Both the position numbers and the translations under genes were made by a program. 64,000 nucleotides of DNA from Paenibacillus chitinolyticus NBRC 15660 (lineage in GTDB: Bacteria; Bacillota; Bacilli; Paenibacillales; NBRC-103111). The notes under the pieces were generated by a model that ran no database searches, was not told where the DNA came from, and saw only the letters and a list, made by a program, of their open reading frames with translations. Below, in pieces: positions 37,028 through 46,000 of the stretch; position 1 is the first letter of the stretch, and every line of letters begins with the position of its first letter. The DNA lies in contig NZ_BBJT01000014.1 in the NCBI RefSeq assembly GCF_000739915.1, positions 1 to 64,000 on the forward strand. The letters are read 5' to 3'.

Positions 37028-37974
37028 AAGGCCTTTCTCCTTGCCAGCAGCATGTAAAGGAAGATGCCGCTTCCGATTACCCCGACCGTAAGCCCGATCG
37101 AAATCTCATACGGGAAAATGATAATCCGTCCCAGAATGTCGCAGAAAAGGACGAACACGGCTCCGAGCAAGGCGGTGTGGGGCAGCGCCCGCTTCAGATT
37201 GTCTCCCATATAGAGCGTGACGATGTTCGGGATAATCAGCCCCAGGAACGGCAGCGTACCTACCGTCAGAATGACCACGGAGGATACCAGGGCCACGATA
37301 ACGAGCCCGATGTTGACCACCTGCTTGTATTTCAGCCCCAGGTTGGTGGAGAACTCCTCCCCCATGCCGGCAATGGTAAAACGGTTGGCGTACAAATACG
37401 CGATAACGAGCACCGGGATCGAAATGTACATGATTTCGTACCGGCCCTTCATCACCATCGAAAAATCTCCCTGCAGCCACGAGGACATGTTCTGAATGAG
37501 ATTGTTTTTGTAAGCGAAAAAGGTGGTGATAGAGCTTACGATGTTGCCGAACATCAGACCCACCAGCGGGATGAAAATCGTATCCTTGTATTTCACGCGG
37601 TCGAGAATCTTCATAAAGATGAACGTTCCCAGCAAGGCGAATACGAAGGCTATCAGCATCTTCTCCAGCGGACCGGCCGAAGTGAACAGCATCATCGAGA
37701 CCAGAATTCCGAATCTTGCGGAATCCATCGTACCGGCCGTAGTCGGCGACACGAATTTATTGCGGCTCAGCTGCTGCATGATCAGGCCGATGACACTCAT
37801 GCTCATGCCTGCGATCAGGATGCTGATCAACCGGGGGAGTCTGCTGACAAGCAGGATATGGACTTTATCGTCGCTCAGGTTGAACAGATCCAACGGGCTG
37901 ATATCTTTAACCCCGATAAAGATCGATGCGACGGATAAAACGATAAGCGCGATCACCAGATATCTCTTTTTCAT
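37024..37974 (-). CDS. yclN: Siderophore ABC transporter permease YclN
   Basis: FecCD-type permease of 316 residues with the conserved RLPRLISILIAGMSMSVIGLIMQQLSRNKFVSPTTAG segment near residues 45-80 and LPFLGLIIPNIVTLYMGDNLKRALPH, the ATPase-coupling loop. It forms a heterodimer with YclO. AAAGGACAG lies ahead of the ATG. First gene of the yclNOPQ operon, downstream of a Fur box and a strong sigma-A promoter. Confidence 0.92.
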   Translation of the reverse strand: MKKRYLVIALIVLSVASIFIGVKDISPLDLFNLSDDKVHILLVSRLPRLISILIAGMSMSVIGLIMQQLSRNKFVSPTTAGTMDSARFGILVSMMLFTSAGPLEKMLIAFVFALLGTFIFMKILDRVKYKDTIFIPLVGLMFGNIVSSITTFFAYKNNLIQNMSSWLQGDFSMVMKGRYEIMYISIPVLVIAYLYANRFTIAGMGEEFSTNLGLKYKQVVNIGLVIVALVSSVVILTVGTLPFLGLIIPNIVTLYMGDNLKRALPHTALLGAVFVLFCDILGRIIIFPYEISIGLTVGVIGSGIFLYMLLARRKAL

Positions 37975-38027
37975 AAGCTGTCCTTTGGGCGGGTAATTTG
38001 GTTATGTAGCTTTGTAGTAAGAATGTT

Positions 38028-38054
38028 TCTCATTAATAATGAGATTCATTATCA
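38028..38054. promoter_or_regulatory. Fur box of the yclNOPQ operon
   Basis: Two overlapping sites: TGAGATTCATTATCA (38040-38054) follows the 7-1-7 Fur consensus with two mismatches in the left half, and TCTCATT/AATGAGA (38028-38044) is a further inverted repeat sharing its bases. It covers the region just downstream of the expected transcription start. Confidence 0.85.
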
Positions 38055-38070
38055 TTTGGGTTCGTAGAGT

Positions 38071-38098
38071 ATTATAACATCTCCCCCTGTGGTGTCAA
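38071..38098 (-). promoter_or_regulatory. Promoter of yclNOPQ
   Basis: Minus strand -35 TTGACA (38093-38098), 16-base spacer, -10 TATAAT (38071-38076). The -35 and upstream part lie inside a repeat that occurs again at 39291-39335. Confidence 0.85.
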
Positions 38099-38126
38099 CC
38101 GGTTGGAGGTATTTTTAAGAGTAGGA
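38083..38126. repeat. Copy 1 of a ~43-bp imperfect direct repeat
   Basis: CCCCTGT..TGTCAACCG.TTGG followed by ATTTTTAAGAGTA; copy 2 is at 39291-39335 in the same orientation with about five differences. The pair brackets the AT-rich segment 38127-39290. It may be the end of an old mobile element, but no transposase remains. Confidence 0.6.
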
Positions 38127-38143
38127 CTATACAAAGAAGACAT

Positions 38144-38377
38144 TCAGAAATTAATTACCAAAGACGCGCTGATAAATGTAGATGCCCTGCATTTTCGGGT
38201 TTGCTCGGAAAGTATCGCTTCAAGCTCATGTTTTTTTATAGTATTTGCTTTCTTATAACGTGGGTCCTCTCTATCCCATATCTGACTTTCAAACCATCCT
38301 ACCAGGTATATTCCATATTTATTTTTTTCTTCTTTCAAATATCGATTTACTAATTGAGTTTCAAGTGCCTGAGATGT
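38144..38377 (-). pseudogene. C-terminal fragment of a restriction/ATPase-type accessory protein
   Basis: The minus-strand frame encodes ALETQLVNRYLKEE, then YGIYLVGWFESQIWDR, then a basic tail and a stop at 38144. It is opened only after an in-frame TGA near 38378 and has no start signal. The EQLV.RYL...GIYLVGWF pattern is one I associate with the C-terminal part of larger nuclease-like or NACHT-like defence proteins; the parent cannot be named. AT-rich, unlike its neighbours, so it is probably a remnant of transferred DNA. Confidence 0.5.
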
Positions 38378-38433
38378 TCAAAGGAAATAAAGTATTTTCT
38401 TAGTGCTTAGGTTAAGATAAGTCCCCTGTTTAA

Positions 38434-38610
38434 GCACTACATGCTACCCGCATACGTTCTTTAATAGAAAAAGATTCAGACGAAAGTGTTGATGCTGCAT
38501 TTTACTCATTGGATAGCCTTCCAGAAGCCTCAAATGAACTTTTTGCAAAACATCACCAAAAAGTGTTTAAAGATTATAAAAAGTTCAATGGGAAAATAAT
38601 ACTAGAATAG
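38434..38610 (+). pseudogene. Fragment of an unknown ORF
   Basis: A 58-codon open stretch (ending KKFNGKIILE and TAG) with coding-like composition (EKDSDESVDAAFYSLDSLPE) but no start codon or ribosome binding site. Probably the C-terminal rest of a disrupted gene in the AT-rich patch. Confidence 0.35.
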
Positions 38611-38697
38611 AATTTTGCCATTGAATTAACGGTGAACGTTGGTTCAATATGAATACTAGCAGGTCGCCGCATATTAGTAAGAAGGAGTGTGGAAAGT

Positions 38698-39195
38698 ATG
38701 GTTCATGTAAAAGATATTTTATCCGATCAGTTATTAGCAAATGCTAATGACCCTAGTTGGTACCTACCATTTTCAGCTGCAGTCGAAAATTTGTCCGAGG
38801 AAGCAGCTTTTTGGAAACCTAGTGAAGATAGTTATAGTATCGCTGAAATTGTGCAGCATTTACTTTATTGGAATGAAACATGGCAAACCAGGTACCAAAA
38901 ATCTGATGTCAATACCGTGCCTTCCATAGGAAATAATAATAAAAGTTTTATAATTCCTAAGGACAAAAAATTCACTGATTTAAAAGATCAATTATTAGAT
39001 GTGCTTCTAAAATGGCAAGATCTACTTACTGAAGAAAAAGTCGAAAGTGATGTAATCGGGTTTCCAGTGGCTGCCAAGTGGTGGGAGTTACTTGGAAATT
39101 TATCAACTCATAATGCATATCACATTGGTCAAATCTGTTATATTCGGAAGCTACAAAAGAGCTGGAATGTAGATGAAAAACAAGAAATAATTTGA
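38698..39195 (+). CDS. DinB family protein, AT-rich
   Basis: A 165-residue protein with the DinB metal pattern: His in IVQHLLYWNE and HNAYHIGQ near the end. It belongs to the DinB/DUF664-like four-helix fold but is only distantly similar to the DinB protein at 30238. The ATG at 38698 stands 10 bases after AAGGAG; the GTG at 38689 is too close to it. Its base composition is clearly lower in GC than the surrounding genome, and it lies between two direct repeats, so recent acquisition is likely. Confidence 0.8.
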   Translation: MVHVKDILSDQLLANANDPSWYLPFSAAVENLSEEAAFWKPSEDSYSIAEIVQHLLYWNETWQTRYQKSDVNTVPSIGNNNKSFIIPKDKKFTDLKDQLLDVLLKWQDLLTEEKVESDVIGFPVAAKWWELLGNLSTHNAYHIGQICYIRKLQKSWNVDEKQEII

Positions 39196-39214
39196 CGAGA
39201 TGGAAAAAGAACAA

Positions 39215-39246
39215 GCCGGAGCAGAGCGCTCCGGCTTTAATCATTT
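39215..39246 (+). terminator. Terminator of the AT-rich DinB gene
   Basis: AGCCGGAG and CTCCGGCT pair around a 7-base loop and are followed by TTAATCATTTTATT. Confidence 0.7.
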
Positions 39247-39251
39247 TATTA

Positions 39252-39289
39252 TTCTATCGGCGAAGCCCGATGGTCACGATCTCATGAGG
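39252..39289. repeat. 38-bp exact copy of the 3' end of the GH38 gene
   Basis: The 38 bases at 39252-39289 are identical to 40089-40126, which encode the last residues of the alpha-mannosidase (HEIVTIGLRR and stop) on the minus strand. The two copies are direct repeats flanking the cupin gene. This copy is directly joined to the second copy of the other repeat (39291-39335). Confidence 0.9.
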
Positions 39290-39290
39290 T

Positions 39291-39335
39291 CCCCCCCTGT
39301 TCTGTCAACCGTTTGGGGTGTATTTTTAAGAGTAC
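39291..39335. repeat. Copy 2 of the ~43-bp imperfect direct repeat
   Basis: Matches 38083-38126. It keeps the TGTCAACCG core and ATTTTTAAGAGTA end but has no -10 box on its minus strand, so it is not a working promoter. Confidence 0.6.
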
Positions 39336-39396
39336 CCATGCCCAAGCCACATGAATACCCTATTCTATACTTCTGTGAAGGGAATGAGGAAACTCC

Positions 39397-39957
39397 ATGT
39401 ATTACACCAGAAATACGTTTCCATATCCATACTACGTTCACGCGCCTGTGTATAACTATGCCAGACAACCTGTGTATCGGGGCATTCCACATCAATTAAA
39501 GAATACAGACCGATTCGGTCATCGGCACCCCTCGAACGCAAATGGCAAGACCGAGTTAAAAGATTATGGAAAAACACCGTTTGTCGTGAATATTAACGAG
39601 GCCGCAAAGCAAAACAATACTTATCGCACTGCCATATGGACAGGAGATCATTTACAAGTCACGGTGATGAGCCTCAACCCCGGAGAAGACATCGGTTTAG
39701 AAGTTCATCCGACAACGGACCAATTCTTGCGTGTTGAACAGGGTCAAGGTCTCGTTCAGATGGGGGATACTAAGGATCATTTAAATGTTCAAAAAAGAGT
39801 TTATGATGAATACGCGATCATGGTACCCGCCGGTAAATGGCACAATGTAACCAATACGGGCCGTACACCGCTTAAACTATATTCTATTTATGCGCCGCCT
39901 CAGCATCCGTTCAGCACGATCCATAGAACGAAAGCAGATGCAATGGCTGCCGAATAA
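39397..39957 (+). CDS. Cupin-domain protein
   Basis: The 186-residue protein has a Tyr/Pro-rich N-terminal tail (YPYYVHAPVYNYARQ) and a cupin barrel with the metal motif GLEVHPTTDQFLRVEQGQG and the second motif PAGKWHNVTNTG. His, Gln/Glu and His ligands are in place. Related proteins in bacilli and Paenibacillus are annotated only as cupins, some of them linked to spores. GAAGGGAATGAGG lies upstream. It sits within a segment flanked by the 38-bp direct repeats. Confidence 0.8.
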   Translation: MYYTRNTFPYPYYVHAPVYNYARQPVYRGIPHQLKNTDRFGHRHPSNANGKTELKDYGKTPFVVNINEAAKQNNTYRTAIWTGDHLQVTVMSLNPGEDIGLEVHPTTDQFLRVEQGQGLVQMGDTKDHLNVQKRVYDEYAIMVPAGKWHNVTNTGRTPLKLYSIYAPPQHPFSTIHRTKADAMAAE

Positions 39958-40031
39958 AAACCATATATCCGCAGACATCCTCCATTAAGGGAACAGGCTC
40001 CATAACAGCCCCTTCTTTAAGGACAAAAATA

Positions 40032-40075
40032 AAATCGGGCAGACTCCGGCCTTAAAAGCCGTAGTCTGCCCGATT
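40032..40075 (-). terminator. Bidirectional terminator after the GH38 gene
   Basis: AAATCGGGCAGACT and AGTCTGCCCGATTT form a 14-bp stem extended by CGGC/GCCG around a short loop. It stops the mannoside operon 16 bases after the stop codon and may also serve the cupin gene. Confidence 0.9.
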
Positions 40076-40088
40076 TATTTGATTGATC

Positions 40089-40126
40089 TTCTATCGGCGA
40101 AGCCCGATGGTCACGATCTCATGAGG
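40089..40126. repeat. 38-bp direct repeat, copy at the end of the GH38 gene
   Basis: Identical to 39252-39289. This is the parent copy, since it is the natural 3' end of the reading frame. Confidence 0.9.
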
Positions 40127-42814
40127 CGCGACCTGGGCGCGAATAGCGCCGCTCTCCGCAGGGATCGCCTCCCCTGCTTCCTCCATGATGCTGCTCTTGT
40201 AGAAGCCGCTGTGAGGCAGCGAGGTGCGGACAGGCAGCTCTGCCTGCTCCGAACTCATGTTGAACCAGCGCAGCAGGATGTCTCCCGACTCCTCGTTCAT
40301 CTTGAGCGAGGAGAAGGCCAGCTCCCGGCCCTTCCATTGGACAGGCGCATAGACAGGCTGAACAGCGCCTGTATGCACGCCGGTCTGGCAGAGGGTCCAC
40401 GGGATCTGGAACTGGTACGCCTGCGCATAAGCGCCGGAAGAGATGCCGTCTCCGCTGTGCGGAATCAGCATCAGGCGTACCGTATGTTCGCCCAGGCACT
40501 GTGCCTCCGGTGTCGGGAACAGTCCCCAGTCGCCGAGCTCTCCGACCGCACGGAGCAGCGTCACGGCGATGGTGTTGCGCCCGTCGCGCAGCACTTCGTA
40601 CTCGCTTAGGCCGAGGTTGGCGACCGTCAGACCGGCCTGAGCCTCGCTCACATCGACAAACGCCTGCTGATGCTGCGTGTTGCTCGGGTTTTCCCACTCA
40701 GCCGCAGGCTCGTTGTCCCGGCGGGCGATTTCGAAAACGGAATCGGCCGCATGAGAGCTTGCCTGAAGGTCCGTCGGGAACAGCGCGCGGATGCGGTGAT
40801 CCTTCGCCTGATTGTTGAAGGAGACGGACAGCTCCACGCCCTTGCCTCCGCGGTCCAGGCTGACGACGGTGCGGATGACCATCGGCACCGTCTCGGTGGA
40901 ACGCTGGGCTTTGCGGTGCGGGAAATACACGATTTCCCGCTGCTCCCGGTCCAGCGTCTCGTCGGCGGACACGGGAATCTCCCACTCGTGGACGATTTCC
41001 ACGGAAGCGCGGAAAGCCGTGTCTTCCAGCACGCGAACCTGTGCGGGAAGACCTTTCGTAGTCAGCGCGGTTTCGCCTTCCGGCTGCTTGTACATATACT
41101 CGTTGCCGATGTCTCCGGTGTTCTCGTACACGCCGAGATCACGGTACGTCCGTCCGTTTGCCTTGTCGGTCAGCGCAAACGATCCGTCCTGCGCGATCTC
41201 GACTTTGAGGCTCTCGTTCTCCAGCACGCGTTCGCCTGCGAACAGGGAAGCAGGCGCGGACGGCGCCTTATCGCTGCGCACCCACGCGTAGGTCTGGAGT
41301 CCGAGCGCCGGAACGTTCCGCGCTTCGAACGTCAGTTTCACCTTGCGGCACGAATACGGCTGGCGGAACTTGTCGTCCGGCAAGTCGTAGCCGAACAGGA
41401 GTCCAAGGTCCTCCACCGTGCACGGGATAACCTTGCCTTCCGCGTCGACAAGCACGCGGCCCGACAGGTCCACGTTCTTCATGCGGCTTGCCGTTTCTTC
41501 CAGGGAATAGCCTTCCCGGAAGTACAGACGCGCCGCATCAAGCTCGATGGAGACGGTGCCGGTGCGTTCCCAGCCTGTCGTGTTGAACACGACGACCGGA
41601 AGAGCATCCTCGCCGAATCCCGCGAACGCGCTCGTGTCGATCGCTTCGGCGATGGCACGCTTGCTGTCGTCCACGATGGATTCCGCCACGTGGCGGCTCT
41701 TCTCGAACCGCGTCACCATTTCGCGGTGCACTTCGTCCACGCTGCAGCCGCAGATGCTGTCGTGCGGGTGGTTCTGCATCAGCGTTTTCCAAGCATACGT
41801 AAACAGATGATGCGGGTACTGCTCTCCGAGCAAATGCGCGAAGGAAGCGAGCGGCTCGGCTACTTTTTCAAGCAGTGCCTGGCCTTCCTGGTTCATCTGC
41901 TTCAAGTAGACGCGGGCCGACGCCGTGTTGACGAGCGTAGACCAGCCGTCCGTACGCTGGCTGCGCAGCTCGCCTTTGACGGAGGACAGCTCACGCTCCA
42001 CGCTGTCGCCCAGCGCCTCCAGATACGCCGCGAAGTTCGAATGGACGAACTCCGTGTCCGGGTACAGCTTCCGCGCCGTTTCGATCGCTTCCGGCAGGTC
42101 GAGCTGGATCGGCTGATGGTCGCAGCCGTTCATAAACAGCAGCTCGCCCGTAGACGCGTACTTCTCGGCGTCCGCAAGCTTGCGGGCCCAGTATTCCTTC
42201 GCTTCCTCTTCTCCGGCCGGCACTTCGTTGCCGTTGGAGTACCAGTTCGCGAACAGGACGCCCAGCACCTTGGAGCCGTCCGTTCCTTCCCAGATCAGCT
42301 CCGAGAACGACGATTCGTATCCGGAGTCCGATACGGTGTTGTTAAAGCCCGTCGGCTTCACGCCGCGACCGAAGAACGCGTTGCGGATGCCCGCCTGCTG
42401 CAAAATCTGGGGCGCCTGCCCGTAGATGCCGAACGTATCCGGGAAATACCCGATTTTGGATATTTGTCCGTACTTTTTGGCATCCTGGTGCCCGATTTGC
42501 ATGTTCCGCACGTTCGCCTCGGGGCTGGTCAGAAAAGCATCCTGCAGAATGTACCAGGGACCGATAAAAATACGGCCTTCGCGGATGTATTTCTCCAGAC
42601 GCTCTTTCTGCTCCGGACGAACCTGCAGGTAATCTTCAAGAATGATGGTCTGGCCGTCGAGATAAAAGCTTTTATAATCCGGGCCCGCATCCAGTTTATC
42701 CAGCAGCGTATCGACCAGCTTCACGAGCCGGACGTGGTGCTTTTCGTAAGGCAGATACCATTCGCGGTCCCAGTGCGTGTGGGAAATAATGTGCGCCGTT
42801 CTTTTTTTGCTCAT
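40091..42814 (-). CDS. Alpha-mannosidase, glycoside hydrolase family 38 (MngB-like)
   Basis: The 907-residue cytosolic enzyme starts with IISHTHWDREWY (zinc ligands His12 and Asp16 region), and has the catalytic nucleophile Asp126 in GYFPDTFG, followed by GRGVKPTGFNN and MNGCDHQP. This is the GH38 zinc retaining alpha-mannosidase layout, and the opening resembles E. coli MngB, which cleaves mannosyl-glycerate after import. There is no signal peptide. It is the last gene of the mannoside locus, and with GH125 it would release mannose from alpha-linked oligosaccharides. GGGGAGG precedes the ATG. Confidence 0.93.
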   Translation of the reverse strand: MSKKRTAHIISHTHWDREWYLPYEKHHVRLVKLVDTLLDKLDAGPDYKSFYLDGQTIILEDYLQVRPEQKERLEKYIREGRIFIGPWYILQDAFLTSPEANVRNMQIGHQDAKKYGQISKIGYFPDTFGIYGQAPQILQQAGIRNAFFGRGVKPTGFNNTVSDSGYESSFSELIWEGTDGSKVLGVLFANWYSNGNEVPAGEEEAKEYWARKLADAEKYASTGELLFMNGCDHQPIQLDLPEAIETARKLYPDTEFVHSNFAAYLEALGDSVERELSSVKGELRSQRTDGWSTLVNTASARVYLKQMNQEGQALLEKVAEPLASFAHLLGEQYPHHLFTYAWKTLMQNHPHDSICGCSVDEVHREMVTRFEKSRHVAESIVDDSKRAIAEAIDTSAFAGFGEDALPVVVFNTTGWERTGTVSIELDAARLYFREGYSLEETASRMKNVDLSGRVLVDAEGKVIPCTVEDLGLLFGYDLPDDKFRQPYSCRKVKLTFEARNVPALGLQTYAWVRSDKAPSAPASLFAGERVLENESLKVEIAQDGSFALTDKANGRTYRDLGVYENTGDIGNEYMYKQPEGETALTTKGLPAQVRVLEDTAFRASVEIVHEWEIPVSADETLDREQREIVYFPHRKAQRSTETVPMVIRTVVSLDRGGKGVELSVSFNNQAKDHRIRALFPTDLQASSHAADSVFEIARRDNEPAAEWENPSNTQHQQAFVDVSEAQAGLTVANLGLSEYEVLRDGRNTIAVTLLRAVGELGDWGLFPTPEAQCLGEHTVRLMLIPHSGDGISSGAYAQAYQFQIPWTLCQTGVHTGAVQPVYAPVQWKGRELAFSSLKMNEESGDILLRWFNMSSEQAELPVRTSLPHSGFYKSSIMEEAGEAIPAESGAIRAQVAPHEIVTIGLRR

Positions 42815-42866
42815 GATCGTTCGCCTCCCCTTCTTTGTGGTGATGCTTTGTGAGATCTTCTATTTG

Positions 42867-42909
42867 AAAAAAGGGCCGGAGAGCGTCGCGTCAGGGCGGC
42901 GTGTTCTCC
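42867..42909 (-). terminator. Possible terminator between the clan GH-A gene and GH38
   Basis: Minus strand GGAGA..CGC and GCG..TCTCC arms followed by six T. A second tight palindrome (GGTACGT/ACGTACC) lies at 42967-42985. Together they may reduce expression of GH38 relative to upstream genes or protect mRNA ends. Confidence 0.5.
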
Positions 42910-43003
42910 AGCTTGAATTGTCGTTAGTTAAAAACAAGGGTCTGCCTGACGGGTTAAGGATAACGCAGGTACGTGCAAACGTACCCTTACGCTCCCTCCC
43001 GTC

Positions 43004-46000
43004 TTACTCGCTGCCTACGCCGATTTGAACCTCGTCCGGCCGGTAAACCGCGAGAAGCTTGCCTGCCGAATCAGTGGCGAACAGGACGGAACGCTCTTTC
43101 TCCAGCAGGAAGGAGTAGACCGTTCCGGTCTCCGTGTCCTTCACTTCTACCGGGGCGTCCCAGGCGAATTCAGACACGAATACGAAGAGCGAGCCTTCCT
43201 TGAAGCTGATTTTGCGACCGTACACGCCCGGCAGATTACCCCCGCGGCGCCATTCCAGACCGCTCTCGCAGCCTGCCGCCTCAAGGGCGTACCGGTAGAG
43301 TTCGGCAACGGCTTCGGTTCTCTCGTTAAGCTCGACAGGCAGCGGGCTCCAGATCAGGCGGCCCTTGCCGAGCGGTATATCCACAACAGCGTCGCCTTGC
43401 GGGCTGCTAGCTTCTTGTCCCGTTACACCGGTTGCGGCTCCGGTTGCGGCTCCCGCTCCGATGCGGCCTTCTTTTCCGGCATCGTTCAGGCGGATTTCCT
43501 TGACGGTTTCCGCAATGCGTCTCTGTCCGAATGAAACCGGCTGGAGGGAACCGCCGATGCTCAGCATTTCTTCCCGGCGCACGTTGGCGAGCTTTCCGCT
43601 GCCAAGCACATCGTCCAGGCGGGCCGTCTCTCTCCAGTAAGCGTCGATACCCAGCGGACCTGTCGCAAGCAGCACGGCTCCCGTACGTTTTACAAACTCC
43701 ACGAGCTCCGCCATCGCTTGATCGTCCACGTTATGAGCGCTCGGCAGCAGAATCAGCTTGACCGGCCCCTGCTCCAGCGCATCCAGATGGTACTCCGATG
43801 CCGCGCGGAAAGGCTGGTTAAGCTGGTAAGCCAGCACACGCGTCAGCCGGGTCGTCGCATCGAAGGCCAGTTTCCGGTTCGAAAAATCGTTCGAATACGG
43901 GAAAACGGCGACGATATCTTCCAGTTTCCGTTCCCGGAACAAATCGCGGATACCGGCCATAAACGTTCCGAAGTCATAGGAAACGTCCGCTTCCGGCTTC
44001 TCCGTGCCGTCTGCCCGGAGAGCCCCGATATGCGATTCGTTAGCGTTATCCATATAGAAGTTCGTGTTCCAGATCCAGTGAACCGCCCCCGCTCCGCCTG
44101 TCGCGAACGCGTAGGCGTACTTGCGTTCCAGCAGGTTCCGCAGCTCCGTCTCGGTCCGTTTGGCCCGGCCGTCCGGTGTTTCCACGTACATGATGCCGGT
44201 TTCCTGGACGAGATTCGGCTTATCCGCCGTTTTGGCGAAAATGCCGTCCCAGAGAAGCTGATCGTTCAGCCACCAGGAGTGAACGGTCGTATAGTCGACG
44301 GCTTCTTCGTAGAAGAACGGCGACGGTCTCTGGGCTCCGAGCGCTTCGTCCTGCCCGACCGTCACGAGATGATCCGGACACTGTTCCTTGATCGTCTCGT
44401 AAAGTTCCTTGGCCCAGCGGTTGTGCATGTCCATGGAGAACAGGCAGTAGTCCAGCCAGCGGGTCCCTTTCTTGCCGCGGTGCATATCCTGCACGTCGAA
44501 GTTGATTTCCTCGGCTTCCGGTACGACGGCCGCCGCAAAATCCGGAAGCTGCTCAGGGGACATGTTCCAGCGTTCCTGCAGCGCTTCGACAGAGCCGTGG
44601 CGCTCACGGAGCCACTCTATAAAGGCCGCTTTCTCAAAAGGATCGCGGCAGGAGCGCGGGCCGTCGGAGAAGATTTTTTCCGGCTCGAACATGGACGGCT
44701 CGTTGATCAGATCCCAATCCACGTTCTTCGTGTTCCGGTGGCGCGAAACGATGGAGCGGATAAACCGCTTCTGCGCTTCCACGCTCTGAGGATCGAGGTA
44801 AGGATTGACCCCTTCCCACGTTTCCGGCGTGAAGGAGAAAAACGTAAACGTAACCTGCAAGCCGTGCTTTTTGGCCGTCATCAGGAACGCGTCGATCGCC
44901 CGGAGCACATCTTCCGACACATGGCCGTCCACCTGCATAATGTTACGGTAAGCGGTCCAGATGCCTGTGCGGATCCAATTGATGCCCGCGCGGGCCATCT
45001 GGGCCATATCGCGGTCCCATACCGCCGCGTTAGGCAGGAACAGGAACTTGCGGGCCACGTCGGAAGTCATGTAGGTCATGCCGACAACCGGCAGCGGCCT
45101 GCCGTCTTGGATGAAGTAGTCGCGGTCCCGGCCGATCGGTCGGCCTTCCGCCAAGAGCCCGGCGTCCAGGCCCCAGAAGCCCTGGCGCAGGTTGCGGATC
45201 TCGCCGCTCGCGGATTCGGCACGACACTCCACCCGGTACAAGCCGCTTCGAATGTCGAGCGGAACCGGGATGCGGACGAGGCCGAATTCGCCGGTTACCT
45301 CCTGCTGAAGCTCACACGTCCACCGATCGGAGGTGCTCTCGTGCTCCACGGTGATGGAGAACGTCCAGTTCTCCGCCTTCTTCACGCGGCCGGCACCGTT
45401 TACGCGCGTCATCCGCTGGGTCTGCAGGGTAAGCTGCGGGCGCTCGCCCGCTTCGTAGGAAGCGTAATTCGGCTTCAGCCACAGCTCGGTCACGCCGGCC
45501 GCGCAAAATTCCGTCCACTGCTTGAGCGCCGCGGCGCCGCCCTGCTCCCAGAACTGCGCGCGGAGAGGCTGGTTCACGAACAGCCAGCGCGAGCCTTCGA
45601 ACTTGCCGCGCGAGTTTTCCCAGAGCACGACGGGAGCCGACACTTCGCGGCCTTCCGCGGTAGTCCCTTTGAGCAGCGGATAAATCTGCGTGCTCATCGG
45701 TCCGGCGGAGCCCATCTGGTGCGGGAGATCGCTTGTTTTGGTCACGTGCGGCACGAGATTCCACGTGTCCGCTACGCTAAACAGCGATTCTTGCCCCGCC
45801 AGCAGCGGGACTGTGTCCGAGGCGGACAGTTCCGCCGCGGAAGAAGCGTCCACGCGAAGCGCCTCGTGGATGTGCAGCTCCTGGTGGTAAGCCGTCTGCT
45901 CGGCTTCCACGTGCCATTCGCCGCCCTCGCGGCGTACCGGATGCTTGAACGGCGCGCCGCCGACGGAGATCAGGCTTCCTCCTCTCGACAGGAAGCCGAG

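Noticed and set aside
39252-40126. A complete transposon around the cupin gene.
   Set aside because: No transposase or terminal inverted repeats; only direct repeats, one of which is coding sequence of the neighbouring gene.
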